A DNA stretch of 64,000 nt from Paenibacillus sp. SZ31 (GCF_012912005.1 NZ_JABBEA010000009.1:124001-188000), one strand, 5' to 3'. Positions 33,717 through 42,918 are shown, counted from the stretch's first letter. Translations and numbers: made by a program. Notes: generated by a model from the letters alone, not told the origin.

Positions 33717-35729
33717 ATGCAAGCGATCCATCAACCACTACACAGACAGAAGCAAGCGGAACAGCGCTCATTCCAAACACCAGGCCCAAACCGGGGACGT
33801 AAGCCTGATTTTCGAGCTATGTTTCAGAATAAAGAGATGCAATCTGCATTGGGCAGCGGGCTGTTGATGCTGATTGCCTGGGGAACTGCACCGTATTTTG
33901 GTACCTTATCGATCATGCTCTACATTGTGGCCTATGCCGTTGGTGGTTGGACCAAAGCGAAGGAAGGTATTGAGACACTGGTGAAGGACCGTGATCTGGA
34001 TGTAAACCTGCTGATGATTGCCGCATCCCTCGGGGCAGCAGCCATTGGTTACTGGAACGAAGGCGCGATGCTGATCTTTATTTTTGCACTCAGTGGTGCA
34101 TTGGAAAGTTACGCGACAGAGCGCAGTCATAAAGATATCTCATCTTTACTGGCGCTCAAGCCAGAGACTGCACTGCGTATTGAGGATGGACAGATGAACC
34201 TCGTGGCTATTGATGATCTGCAGCCGGGTGATCTGCTGTTGGTCAAACCGGGAGAACTCATTCCAGCAGATGGTGTCGTGTACCGGGGGAGTTCTTTTAT
34301 CAATCAGTCATCCATCACCGGAGAATCCCTGCCTGTGGACAAAGTTGCGGGGGATGAAGTCTATGCAGGTACGGTAAACGGGGAGGGTGCAATATACGTA
34401 GAGGTCACAAAATCGGCTGAAGGGTCACTGTTTGGCAAAATCATTAAAATGGTGGAGGAAGCGCAGGCGGAAGTGCCGGATTCTCAGCGTTTCATGGAGC
34501 GGTTTGAAGGAATTTACGCACGTATTGTTGTAGGGGTGACCTTACTTGTCATTGCAGGAACTCCACTGCTGCTTGGCTGGACATGGAATGAGGCATTTTA
34601 CAAAGCGATGGTATTTCTGGTGGTTGCTTCGCCTTGTGCATTGGTGTCTTCCATCATGCCTGTCATGCTGTCCGCGATGTCCAGCAGCGCCCGCCGTGGC
34701 ATTCTTTTCAAGGGAGGTGCCCATATGGAGAATATGGCTCGAACGCGGGTCGTGGCTTTTGACAAGACAGGTATATTGACCATGGGCACCCCGCAAGTGA
34801 CCGATATTATTACGGCTGAACATGTAGATCGCGTCCAGCTGTTAGGTGCAATAGCGGCGATTGAGAACCTCTCCATGCATCCTTTGGCTCGTGCCATCGT
34901 AGATCAGGCGAACAAGGAGAACATCACACTTCAGGAAGCGGAGCACGTACAGGCTTTAACAGGCTGGGGCATCGAAGGAAATGTAAACAATGTGGTCTGG
35001 AGCATTGGCAAAACAGATGTAATGGAATCGATGCAGTCAGAGGAGATGAAAGACAGCAACGTTGATCCAGATGAGCATGGTGCTAACCATGTGAAGGCAT
35101 CTTCTGAGTGGGGCGTTGTACGCTCCCGTCTTGAGGGGGAGGGCAAAACCGTATCCGTTGTTATGGCTGATGGTGAATTAGTCGGGCTGATCGCGATGCG
35201 GGACACGGTACGGCCACAGGCAGCAGCTGCAGTGAAAAAGCTTGAAGCGATGGATGTTAAAGTTGCCATGTTAACAGGTGATCGGGCCAGATCTGCTTCT
35301 GTGATTGCGCGTGAAACAGGAGTAAGCATGATCTATGCAGACTTGCTGCCTGGAGATAAAGTGAAGCAGGTACAGGCACTTCGCAAACAGTATGGTCCGG
35401 TTCTGATGGTAGGGGATGGTGTCAATGATGCACCCGCCCTTGCGGCAGCTACTGTGGGTATGGGGATGGGATTGTCCGGCAGCGGAACTGCACTGGAGGT
35501 CGCCGATGCGGTATTAATGAACGATAACATTGAAGAGATCGCTTGGGTGATTGGGCAGGCTCGTCGAGCACAGCGCACGGTGAAACAAAATATGTTTTTT
35601 GCCATCACCGTTATTCTGGCCTTAATTGCGGGTAACTTCCTCCAAGACGTAGCATTGCCTCTGGGTGTGATAGGTCATGAAGGAAGTACAATTCTGGTTA
35701 TTCTGAATGGGCTTAGACTGCTACGGTAA
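33717..35729 (+). CDS. P1B-type metal-transporting ATPase (PfeT/ZosA-like, SPC type)
   Basis: This protein of about 670 residues has the P1B-4 layout: no N-terminal metal-binding domain, an actuator TGES near residue 202, the metal-site motif SPC (S305-P306-C307 in VASPCALVSS), the P-domain aspartate D349, an HP motif (SMHPLARA) and GDGVNDAPALA. SPC-type pumps such as PfeT export Fe(II) or related divalent metals, which fits the Fur boxes upstream. The phosphorylation motif reads DKTGILT rather than the near-invariant DKTGTLT (codon ATA at 34773-34775). The start at 33717 is supported by AAAGGA at 33700-33705. Confidence 0.9.
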   Translation: MQAIHQPLHRQKQAEQRSFQTPGPNRGRKPDFRAMFQNKEMQSALGSGLLMLIAWGTAPYFGTLSIMLYIVAYAVGGWTKAKEGIETLVKDRDLDVNLLMIAASLGAAAIGYWNEGAMLIFIFALSGALESYATERSHKDISSLLALKPETALRIEDGQMNLVAIDDLQPGDLLLVKPGELIPADGVVYRGSSFINQSSITGESLPVDKVAGDEVYAGTVNGEGAIYVEVTKSAEGSLFGKIIKMVEEAQAEVPDSQRFMERFEGIYARIVVGVTLLVIAGTPLLLGWTWNEAFYKAMVFLVVASPCALVSSIMPVMLSAMSSSARRGILFKGGAHMENMARTRVVAFDKTGILTMGTPQVTDIITAEHVDRVQLLGAIAAIENLSMHPLARAIVDQANKENITLQEAEHVQALTGWGIEGNVNNVVWSIGKTDVMESMQSEEMKDSNVDPDEHGANHVKASSEWGVVRSRLEGEGKTVSVVMADGELVGLIAMRDTVRPQAAAAVKKLEAMDVKVAMLTGDRARSASVIARETGVSMIYADLLPGDKVKQVQALRKQYGPVLMVGDGVNDAPALAAATVGMGMGLSGSGTALEVADAVLMNDNIEEIAWVIGQARRAQRTVKQNMFFAITVILALIAGNFLQDVALPLGVIGHEGSTILVILNGLRLLR

Positions 35730-35861
35730 TCAGATATGGAGAGGAAAATGGTTAATTGGTTTTGCTGGTAGCATGCGGCTGGTTGAACGGCTCACGTTTG
35801 AACCTTGGGTCAGCGGGTAATGATTCGAAGAGATGATTCGATACTAAGGGAGCTGTGAAAT

Positions 35862-36671
35862 ATGGGACGTTATGTACAAGTGGAACCGAATGTAAAAGTA
35901 TATGTTGAAGATATTGGTGAAGGAACCCCGGTTGTCTTTTTGCACGGCTGGCCTGTTAATTATAAAATGTTTGAATATCAGTTGAACGTACTTCCGAACC
36001 ATGGCATTCGTGCCATTGCGATAGATTTTAGAGGATATGGCTTATCGGATAAGCCTTCCACAGGGTATGATTATGATCGCATGGCAGACGATGTTCGTGC
36101 CGTTATTGATGATCTGGAGCTGACAGACGCGGTACTCGCAGGGTTCTCCATGGGTGGAGCGATTGCAGTACATTATATGGCTCGCCATAAGGGACATGGT
36201 GTATCCAAGCTGGCCTTGTTATCTGCGGCAGCACCTGTGTTCACACAGCGCGAAGGATATCCGTATGGATTGACTCCGGAGCAGCTGAACGAGCAGATTA
36301 TTGAGCCGATCTTCGCAGATCGTCCGAAGTTGCTGGAGACGTTTGGCGGCATGTTCTTCGCGAAGGAACACAGCCAGCCATTCATGGATTGGTTCCATGC
36401 ACTGGGCATGGAGGCTTCATCCTCTGGTACCATTCACAGTGCAATTGCGTTGCGGGATGAGGACTTGCGTGATGAACTGAGTTCGATTCAGGTGCCGACA
36501 GCTATTTTGCACGGGAAAAAGGATGAGATCTGTCCGTTCGAATTCGCTGAGCAGATGCACCAAGGCATCGCTTCATCGCAATTGATTGCTTTTGAAGAGA
36601 GTGGGCATGGCGCATTCTATGATGAATTGGAGAAATTCAATTCGGAACTGATCCGATTTATTCAATCCTGA
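35862..36671 (+). CDS. Alpha/beta hydrolase (non-haem haloperoxidase/esterase-like)
   Basis: This 269-residue cytosolic hydrolase has oxyanion-hole HGWPVNYKMF (about residue 28), nucleophile elbow GFSMGG with S96, acidic residue in LHGKKDEICP (about residue 223) and H in ESGHGAF (about residue 247). The set matches the chloroperoxidase/arylesterase branch. It is monocistronic between the ATPase and a terminator shared with the convergent ZIP gene. The natural substrate is unknown. Confidence 0.88.
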   Translation: MGRYVQVEPNVKVYVEDIGEGTPVVFLHGWPVNYKMFEYQLNVLPNHGIRAIAIDFRGYGLSDKPSTGYDYDRMADDVRAVIDDLELTDAVLAGFSMGGAIAVHYMARHKGHGVSKLALLSAAAPVFTQREGYPYGLTPEQLNEQIIEPIFADRPKLLETFGGMFFAKEHSQPFMDWFHALGMEASSSGTIHSAIALRDEDLRDELSSIQVPTAILHGKKDEICPFEFAEQMHQGIASSQLIAFEESGHGAFYDELEKFNSELIRFIQS

Positions 36672-36741
36672 TCAAGTGGGTGCATAATGCCCCATACAGA
36701 CAATCCCAGTAATTTCATGGAATCTTCATTTGTGGCTAAAC

Positions 36742-36786
36742 AAAGAACCCGGTCGACAGTCTTGGACTGTTCGCTCGGGTTCTTTA
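36742..36786. terminator. Bidirectional terminator between hydrolase and ZIP genes
   Basis: AAAGAACCCG (36742-36751) pairs with CGGGTTCTTT (36776-36785), with an inner ACAGT/ACTGT stem. It lies between convergent genes and is flanked by short A and T runs. Confidence 0.8.
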
Positions 36787-36840
36787 TGTTGTGCTTATAA
36801 GGGTGTCTTATTAGTTGTACTGTAAGTATACATTCTGAAA

Positions 36841-37572
36841 TCAGAACAGTTCGGTCAAACCGATCATCGTGATGAGTCCGAGTAAAAACGAGATGGTCGC
36901 CACACGTGCATTGCCATCACCGTGACTCTCGGGAATGAGTTCCTTATAGACGATGAACATCATCGCACCGGCTGCAAAAGCCAGACCATAAGGGACAAGA
37001 CCGGATACGAGACTACTTAAGGTGTAACCAATCATAGCTGTAATAATCTCTACCGCTCCGGTCAGGGTGGCAATACCCAGCGCTTTGAAGCGGCCAATGT
37101 TCTGGTTCACGAGAAAGAGGGCCACCAGGAATCCTTCCGGCGCATTCTGCAATCCGATGGAGAAGGCAATGAGATTGCCCAGGTTCTCATCCGAGCTTGC
37201 ATAGCTGACTCCAACCGATAACCCTTCTGGCAAGTTATGCATGGTGATGGCTGCAATAATCATGAAAGCTTTGGCTTCAATTTTAAAAGGCATTTTCTCG
37301 GGGTTCTCCAGATCGACGTGTGGAATCTTCATCTCCAGCACCAGTAGCACCAGGCTACCAAGCATAATACCAAATGCGAGTACAAAGAGGTTTGATTGGC
37401 CAAGCGCTTCGGGAATGAGATTATACACCGAGGCCGAGGTCATAATACCTGCGGCGTATGCCAGCAGGATATCACGCAGACGGTGCGATATCTTGCGCAT
37501 AAATAGAATCGGTACGGCCCCTAGGCCGGTAGACATGGCTGATATAAAACTGCCAATGAGTGCATCGTTCAT
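36841..37572 (-). CDS. ZIP family metal transporter
   Basis: This 243-residue membrane protein has about eight helices. The ZIP metal-path motifs are clear: HNLPEGLSVG in helix IV and QNAPEGF in helix V. It resembles ZupT-like or Gufa-like ZIP importers of zinc and other divalent metals; direction and metal are not decidable from sequence. The start at 37572 (MNDALIGSF) is chosen because AGGAGGG is correctly spaced upstream; a longer in-frame extension to 37629 has no site and is not typical. It is monocistronic and convergent with the hydrolase. Confidence 0.88.
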   Translation of the reverse strand: MNDALIGSFISAMSTGLGAVPILFMRKISHRLRDILLAYAAGIMTSASVYNLIPEALGQSNLFVLAFGIMLGSLVLLVLEMKIPHVDLENPEKMPFKIEAKAFMIIAAITMHNLPEGLSVGVSYASSDENLGNLIAFSIGLQNAPEGFLVALFLVNQNIGRFKALGIATLTGAVEIITAMIGYTLSSLVSGLVPYGLAFAAGAMMFIVYKELIPESHGDGNARVATISFLLGLITMIGLTELF

Positions 37573-37828
37573 GCTTCCATTTTCCCTCCTGATGAAGACT
37601 TCTTCATAATCGCTGCCGAGCATTGACACCGTACATAAAAGAGATCATAATGAACAACAGATTAGAATGATTATAAATTAGAATTCCGTTTCTGCATAGG
37701 GCAATTGTCATTACACAGGCAGGTCTTGTGGACATGATGTAGGCTTTTCGTTCTAGTGTATGCAAAAGCATAAGCTTTTGATGCCGGAGGGCCTAACCTT
37801 TTTGTAGAACCCGGGGGAGGAACTATAC

Positions 37829-38770
37829 ATGTATAAATCAATTATTATTGGAACAGGCCCTGCAGGGCTGACAGCAGCAATCTATCTGGCACGTGCTAAC
37901 TTGAACCCGCTCGTTATTGAAGGTCCACAACCTGGTGGTCAATTGACAACAACGACTGAAGTGGAGAACTTCCCAGGTTTCCCTGATGGTATTATGGGTC
38001 CTGAACTGATGGATAACATGCGTAAACAAGCGGAGCGCTTCGGTGCTGAATTCCGCACAGGCTGGGTGAACAACATCGACATGAGCGAGCGTCCATTCAA
38101 GATTCAAGTTGAAGGTATGGGTGAACTCGTATCCGAAACATTGATTCTGTCTACAGGCGCATCTGCTAAATACCTGGGTATTCCCGGGGAAGAAACGAAT
38201 GTGGGCCGCGGTGTCAGCACATGTGCAACATGTGATGGATTCTTCTTCCGTAACAAAGAGATCATCGTCATCGGCGGTGGCGACTCTGCCCTTGAGGAAG
38301 CAAGCTTCCTGTCCCGTTTCGGTTCCAAAGTAACCCTGGTACACCGTCGTGAAGAACTGCGTGGCTCCAAAATTATGCAGGATCGTGCACGCAGCAACGA
38401 AAAAGTAGAGATGGCTTTGAACCGTACACCACTCGAAGTACTTGCTGGCGACAACGGCGTAACAGGTCTGAAAGTGTTGAACAACGAGACAGGTGAAGAA
38501 GAAGTGATCCCGGCAAGCGGCGTATTCGTAGCCATTGGTCACACACCGAACACTGGATTCCTCGGCGGTCAAGTTACAACGGACGAACACGGTTATATCC
38601 TGACTACACCGGGTACATCCGAGACAAACATCCCAGGCGTATTCGCATGTGGTGACGTTCAGGATACACGTTACAAACAAGCGATTACAGCTGCAGGTAG
38701 CGGATGTATGGCTGCCATGGACACAGAGAAATACATTGAAAGCTTGGAGCACAGCGCAGTTGTTCTTTAA
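37829..38770 (+). CDS. trxB: Thioredoxin reductase
   Basis: This 313-residue low-molecular-weight flavoprotein has an N-terminal FAD motif GTGPAGLTAAIYLARA, redox-active C132-A-T-C135 in CATCDGFFF, an NADPH motif VIGGGDSALEEA, and a C-terminal FAD segment GVFACGDVQDTRYKQ. It reduces thioredoxin-like proteins with NADPH. The gene has a strong GGGGGAGG site and, 62 bp downstream, a glutaredoxin-like gene that may be its partner. A small CAAAAGC/GCTTTTG hairpin lies in its leader (37763-37780). Confidence 0.93.
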   Translation: MYKSIIIGTGPAGLTAAIYLARANLNPLVIEGPQPGGQLTTTTEVENFPGFPDGIMGPELMDNMRKQAERFGAEFRTGWVNNIDMSERPFKIQVEGMGELVSETLILSTGASAKYLGIPGEETNVGRGVSTCATCDGFFFRNKEIIVIGGGDSALEEASFLSRFGSKVTLVHRREELRGSKIMQDRARSNEKVEMALNRTPLEVLAGDNGVTGLKVLNNETGEEEVIPASGVFVAIGHTPNTGFLGGQVTTDEHGYILTTPGTSETNIPGVFACGDVQDTRYKQAITAAGSGCMAAMDTEKYIESLEHSAVVL

Positions 38771-38832
38771 TAGAATGAGCTGATTCCAACCAAACGATAG
38801 ATTAATAAAAAAACATATGAGGTGAATTAAAC

Positions 38833-39063
38833 ATGGAAAACGTAATTCTATATACATCAACGAACTGCCCGAACTGCAAATCCGTAAAAACGTTCTTGGC
38901 TGACAAAGGCATCGCTTATGAAGAGCGCAACATCGAAACTAGCGACGAATTTGCACAACAAGTATGGGACATGGGTGTACGTGCCGTGCCTTTGACTGTT
39001 ATTGGTGAACACCGCATCCTGGGTATGAACAAAACCCAATTCGCTAAAGCATTGGACGCTTAA
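38833..39063 (+). CDS. Glutaredoxin/NrdH-like redoxin
   Basis: This 76-residue thioredoxin-fold protein has an N-terminal CPNC active site (C12, C15 in STNCPNCKSVK), the cis-proline loop VRAVPLTVIG and the GMNKTQF segment. The size and lack of strong glutathione-binding features suggest an NrdH-type redoxin reduced by thioredoxin reductase, which fits its place directly behind trxB. GAGGTG upstream supports the ATG. A strong terminator follows, so trxB and this gene probably form one operon. Confidence 0.9.
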   Translation: MENVILYTSTNCPNCKSVKTFLADKGIAYEERNIETSDEFAQQVWDMGVRAVPLTVIGEHRILGMNKTQFAKALDA

Positions 39064-39154
39064 ATCAGGCTGATCATCTGAATCATCATGTGATGAAAGA
39101 GAGATTCGATTCATATGCAATTCCGGTTTTCGCGAGCCGTTAGGATATAGAAAG

Positions 39155-39182
39155 AACCGTACCCGATTGGGTACGGTTTTTT
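39155..39182 (+). terminator. Terminator of the trxB operon
   Basis: AACCGTACCC (39155-39164) and GGGTACGGTT (39169-39178) form a perfect 10-bp stem with a GATT loop and a T run. Confidence 0.93.
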
Positions 39183-39310
39183 GTGCGTTTTCGCTGAGTG
39201 AATCGGACGGATTGCTATCTGCTCGCAAGCATAATTCGGAATTGTCCAATATACAGAAGTGCGATATCCTTTTCTTAAGTCGCAGAGCACAATTGAGGTG
39301 AACAAGCAGC

Positions 39311-41290
39311 ATGATTATAGATCAGCAGGAGCATTTTCGCTTCTGGGAACAGGCGAGTATACGAGATATCCATGTTGAAAGAGTTACCCTTGCAAAGGGG
39401 GAAAGAACATTATTCACGGTACAGTTGAGCAGTTTTTTCTGTATGAAAAGAGGGAACGTGCTGGTACTGCTCAATCAGAAGACCTATTCCATCAATCCTT
39501 TTGAGATTATTCATGCACCTCCCAAAAGTCTGTTTGAAGTTAACGCAGGTTCAGACGGAGCGGAGTATATATTGATTTCGTATAAAGCTGAACGGGGACC
39601 ATCGTACGGCGATGAGCCGATGTTTGTAGACGAACGTAGATATCCAACTCACGTTACATACCGCGTGATACTAACGCAGCCAATGATGTTATATGAGATT
39701 GCAGATCGTATGTTAGAGGTCCAGCAGCAGGAGGCACTTTCGGTATCACTTCAACTCAAAGCATCGTTCTATCAATGGGTTTATTACCTGGTGGAGCAGT
39801 ACTATCTACAGCCTCTGGTTGTAAAAGTAAGCAGCCCCGTTGAGTTGGTCATACAGACTCTGGAGTACCTGTTGCAGAACTATGCAAAACCGCATACGTT
39901 GGACTCTTTGGCGGCAGCAATGGGGCGGAGTCCGGGCCATCTCTCGAATTGTTTCAAACAAGTGCTTAATCGTGGACCGATTGACTGTCTAATCCGTTTG
40001 CGTATGCAAAAAGCATGCAAGCTATTGGCCGAAACAAAGCTTCCCTTACGAATGATTGCGTCGGCTATTGGGTATCAGGATGCGTACTATTTCAGCAATG
40101 CCTTCAAAAAGTATATGGGAATTTCCCCGCAGAAGTATCGTAAGCAATGCGTAGAGGAAGATGTTACATCTTCAGCAGGAAGAAATTATATTGTTGGCTC
40201 TTCAGGTCCATGTTATATTCCTTCATATGATAATGATAATTATTATCAATATTTAGATGGAGGGTCTGATGAAATGTTAAGAAATATAAAGAGAGTCCCA
40301 ATGGCTTTGCTGATGGCTTTTGGGTTGCTGTTAAGTGCATGTAGTGGCGGTTCTTCAGGGAATACAGGGGCTGCAACAGGAGATGGAAGTACAGCTCAAT
40401 CGGAAGCACCAGCTTCCCAAGTAAACAGTTCAAGCGAAAATAATACAAATGAAAACGTCCAAGCGACGACACGTAAAGTGAACACATCCATGGGTGAGGT
40501 GGAAGTGCCAGCTAATCCGGAGCGTGTCGTAACGGACTTCTTTTTGGGGCATATTCTGGCATTGAACGTTAAGCCCGTCGGTAGTAATGGTCTGTTCATG
40601 CAAAATCCGTATTTGGAGGGACAAGTCTCCGGTATTGAGGATGTTTCGGACAATCTGGAAGCAATCACGGGTCTGAATCCGGATCTAATTGTTACAGGGG
40701 ATGCTAAAAGTTACGAGGCTTATTCCAAAATTGCACCAACCGTCTATCTGGAAAACTCGGCACCGGTTCGTGATCAGGTTAAGGAACTTGGCGTCATACT
40801 TGGCAAAGAGGCGGAAGCATCAGCATGGCTTGTCCAGTTTGAAAAGAATCTGGCTTCAGCCAAGGACCGTTTGAGCGGCATTATCAAAGAGGGAGAAACT
40901 GCTACGGTCTTTGACGGGGGAATTGTTAAGAACATTTCACTCTACGGTAATGCGTATACAGGCAGAGGTATCCATGGTGAATTGGATATTCCCATGAACG
41001 AAAATGTAAAAAGCGAAATTGATCCGAACGTGGGTTGGGCTACAATCTCAAGCGAGATTGTGGAGAAATATGCCGGTGATCGTGTGTTTATGGCCGTAGA
41101 TGCCAAAGCGGAATCATTTGACTATGCGAGCGATCCGCTGTGGGGAACGTTAGACGCAGTCAAAAACAATGAGTTGTACGAAATTGATGGCTATAAATTT
41201 TACTTTTCAGATCCAATTTCCGTCATGGGTCAGATTCAGGATATTGTCGACATGATGGAAGAACGCGCTCTGGAGAAATCTAAAAAGTAG
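39311..41290 (+). CDS. AraC-family regulator fused in frame to an iron-siderophore-binding lipoprotein
   Basis: One uninterrupted 659-codon frame holds two proteins. Residues 1-280 are an AraC/Btr-like regulator with two helix-turn-helix motifs (LDSLAAAMGRSPGHLSNCFKQ and LRMIASAIGYQDAYYFSNAFKKYMGISPQKY cores). Residues 322-659 form a complete lipoprotein: signal peptide MLRNIKRVPM..LLLSAC (lipobox cysteine about 344), a Ser/Asn-rich tether and an FeuA/FhuD-type siderophore-binding fold (NPERVVTDF, ITGLNPDLIVTG). The linker (about 281-321) is low in structure and is encoded by a Fur box and ribosome binding site. Bacillus Btr also joins AraC and siderophore-binding modules, but without a lipoprotein signal. 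Expression as two proteins from internal ATG 40274 is likely. Confidence 0.88.
   Translation: MIIDQQEHFRFWEQASIRDIHVERVTLAKGERTLFTVQLSSFFCMKRGNVLVLLNQKTYSINPFEIIHAPPKSLFEVNAGSDGAEYILISYKAERGPSYGDEPMFVDERRYPTHVTYRVILTQPMMLYEIADRMLEVQQQEALSVSLQLKASFYQWVYYLVEQYYLQPLVVKVSSPVELVIQTLEYLLQNYAKPHTLDSLAAAMGRSPGHLSNCFKQVLNRGPIDCLIRLRMQKACKLLAETKLPLRMIASAIGYQDAYYFSNAFKKYMGISPQKYRKQCVEEDVTSSAGRNYIVGSSGPCYIPSYDNDNYYQYLDGGSDEMLRNIKRVPMALLMAFGLLLSACSGGSSGNTGAATGDGSTAQSEAPASQVNSSSENNTNENVQATTRKVNTSMGEVEVPANPERVVTDFFLGHILALNVKPVGSNGLFMQNPYLEGQVSGIEDVSDNLEAITGLNPDLIVTGDAKSYEAYSKIAPTVYLENSAPVRDQVKELGVILGKEAEASAWLVQFEKNLASAKDRLSGIIKEGETATVFDGGIVKNISLYGNAYTGRGIHGELDIPMNENVKSEIDPNVGWATISSEIVEKYAGDRVFMAVDAKAESFDYASDPLWGTLDAVKNNELYEIDGYKFYFSDPISVMGQIQDIVDMMEERALEKSKK
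40191..40264 (+). promoter_or_regulatory. Internal Fur-regulated promoter and ribosome binding site inside the fusion
   Basis: TTGTTG (40191-40196) and TATATT (40214-40219) are 17 bases apart. TGATAATGATAATTATTATCAAT (40228-40250, longer than the core; key TGATAATGATAAT) matches the Fur consensus. GGAGGG (40259-40264) stands nine bases before ATG 40274, where the lipoprotein signal peptide begins. Confidence 0.75.
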
Positions 41291-41312
41291 TGATCTAATA
41301 CAGGTAATGTGA

Positions 41313-41385
41313 AAAATCCCCTTACTGCTGTAATTAGGAGCACATGGTAACATGAACTCCAGGAATTACTGCGAAAGGGGATTTT
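41313..41385. terminator. Long bidirectional terminator hairpin
   Basis: AAAATCCCCTT (41313-41323) pairs with AAGGGGATTTT (41375-41385). Inside lie GTAATT/AATTAC, GGAG/CTCC and CATG/CATG stems. It is located between the fusion gene and the convergent small membrane protein gene. Confidence 0.8.
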
Positions 41386-41407
41386 GCATTTAATTAAACT
41401 ATTTTAT

Positions 41408-41605
41408 CTAGAAAAAAATACTCATGAAAGTCTGAAATACAACATACACCAGCAATCCTGACAGCATGTACATGAAACCAGCCTTCTTTTTGCTCTGAAA
41501 CAATCGGAGTATGCCAAGGCTGAACAGGGGCGCAAGCACAATCAGGAACAGGAGTACGGTGACAAACATTTGCGCCGAGATATCTGAAGTATCCACGTAG
41601 GTCAC
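41408..41605 (-). CDS. Small two-helix membrane protein, function unknown
   Basis: From a GTG at 41605 this frame encodes 65 residues with two hydrophobic helices (FVTVLLFLIVLAPLFSLGIL and MYMLSGLLVYVVFQTFM) separated by a basic QSKKKAG loop. The GTG is preferred because GGAG stands about ten bases upstream. A longer frame to 41707 starts at a TTG without a site and would add a cysteine-rich stretch. The family is not recognised. It is convergent with the fusion gene and lies directly downstream of xylR in the same direction. Confidence 0.55.
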   Translation of the reverse strand: MTYVDTSDISAQMFVTVLLFLIVLAPLFSLGILRLFQSKKKAGFMYMLSGLLVYVVFQTFMSIFF

Positions 41606-41751
41606 GCTTTTTTCACTCCGTTTCGTTATCGGAATTAACACAGCTGCATTCACATAGCCATGACAAAAATCACATAACCCCATTATACATCTGGATTTCT
41701 TTAACAAAAAGGGAGGAAATGGGGCAAAATGATGTCAATTTTCATCTGTTA

Positions 41752-42918
41752 TTAGACGGAAACCCTTATTCTTCCTAGAAATTGGGAAATCGCAGAGTAA
41801 GCGGCACCAACACGGGTGGAACGGCTACCTAGAGCTGCCCACTCAATCTGCAAACTGCGGCGGTGATAAGGTAACGTACGCTCCTCAACAACTTGTTTTA
41901 ACGCCGTTTCAATCCAGGGACCTGCTTCAGAGAGCGGGCCACCAATGATAATGCGTTCCGGGTTGAAACTGTTCACGATGTTGGTAATGCCAATCCCCAG
42001 TTTGCGCCCGATTGTGTCGTATAATGCCTGAACAGCCTCGTCGCCTTGCTCCGCATAATGAATAAGCTCTCGTGTGGTATGAGCAGGTAAGTTTAGCTGA
42101 TGATCCGGATGCTCGTAGGCTTTTTCCGATGCATATAACTCCCAGCATCCACGATTACCGCAGGAGCAGGGCAGACCTTCCGCTTCAATGGACATATGGC
42201 CGGTTTCCCCAGCATAGCCCCACGCTCCTTTGTATAATTCACCATCTACCATGATGCCTGAACCAATTCCCATGCCTGCACTGATATAGATCATATGACG
42301 AACACCGATGCCTGCTCCAAAATTCAACTCTCCATGAGCGCCAGCATTGGCTTCATTATCGATAGTTACAGGTAGTTCAAATTCTTCTTCAAGCATGGAG
42401 CGCAGTGCTACCTTTTCCCACCCCAAGTTGGGTGCAAACAGGACCGTTCCTGCCTCATCGACCATGCCGGGCACACCGATGCCAATACCAATGACACCAT
42501 GAGGGGAAGGAGGAGCTGCTTCAATGAGTTGCTTTGCCGCCAATTTTAACTGCTCCAGTACAGAGGATACATCATGATGTTCCAAGATAACGGCATACTC
42601 TGTGATGACGTGACCTTCCAGATCCGTAAGTACACCTTTCAAGTGGGTCACACTGAGTTCCAGTCCAACAGCATATCCCGATGTCCCTCGAAACAGTAAC
42701 ATGAGTGGTTTGCGTCCGCCACTGGATTCTCCAGGGCCAATCTCCTCCAAGAGTTCATCGTTAATCAGATCGGCTACAAGGTTGGAAACCGTTGCTTTGT
42801 TGAGGCCTGTTAGTTCAGACACGCGCGCGCGGGAAAGAGGGGCATGCCGCCGGATCGTATCCAGGACGATCGACTTATTTATTTTTTTGACCAGCATCTG
42901 GTCTCCGGTAATTTTCAT
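41752..42918 (-). CDS. xylR: Xylose operon repressor XylR (ROK family)
   Basis: This 388-residue ROK protein has an N-terminal winged helix-turn-helix (NKSIVLDTIRRHAPLSRARVSELTGLNKATVSNLV, key APLSRxRVSELTGLNKATVS) and a sugar-kinase-like domain with the ROK zinc motif CSCGNRGCWE at about residue 245 and GIGIGVPGMVDE. It is divergent from xylA, and a palindromic operator lies between them. In Bacillus relatives it represses xylAB in the absence of xylose. The ATG at 42918 has AGGAG 12 bases upstream; an in-frame ATG at codon 8 with GGAG closer by is possible. Confidence 0.92.
   Translation of the reverse strand: MKITGDQMLVKKINKSIVLDTIRRHAPLSRARVSELTGLNKATVSNLVADLINDELLEEIGPGESSGGRKPLMLLFRGTSGYAVGLELSVTHLKGVLTDLEGHVITEYAVILEHHDVSSVLEQLKLAAKQLIEAAPPSPHGVIGIGIGVPGMVDEAGTVLFAPNLGWEKVALRSMLEEEFELPVTIDNEANAGAHGELNFGAGIGVRHMIYISAGMGIGSGIMVDGELYKGAWGYAGETGHMSIEAEGLPCSCGNRGCWELYASEKAYEHPDHQLNLPAHTTRELIHYAEQGDEAVQALYDTIGRKLGIGITNIVNSFNPERIIIGGPLSEAGPWIETALKQVVEERTLPYHRRSLQIEWAALGSRSTRVGAAYSAISQFLGRIRVSV

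Noticed and set aside
37640..37690. Zur/Fur-like AT-rich sequence (GAATGATTATAAATT) upstream of the ZIP transporter gene
   Set aside because: Only one half resembles a Fur core, and the palindrome needed for Zur or Fur is not present. It may be an ordinary AT-rich promoter.
37838..38860. Long open frame of 340 codons antisense to trxB, and a similar 358-codon one antisense to xylA (43332-44408)
   Set aside because: Both lie fully opposite well-supported genes, have no ribosome binding site and encode low-complexity Cys/His/Phe-rich peptides. They follow from the strong codon bias of the sense genes.
41606..41707. N-terminal extension of the small membrane protein, rich in cysteine (CIMGLCDFCHGY)
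   Set aside because: The only start that includes it is a TTG without a ribosome binding site, while the GTG at 41605 has a properly placed GGAG.
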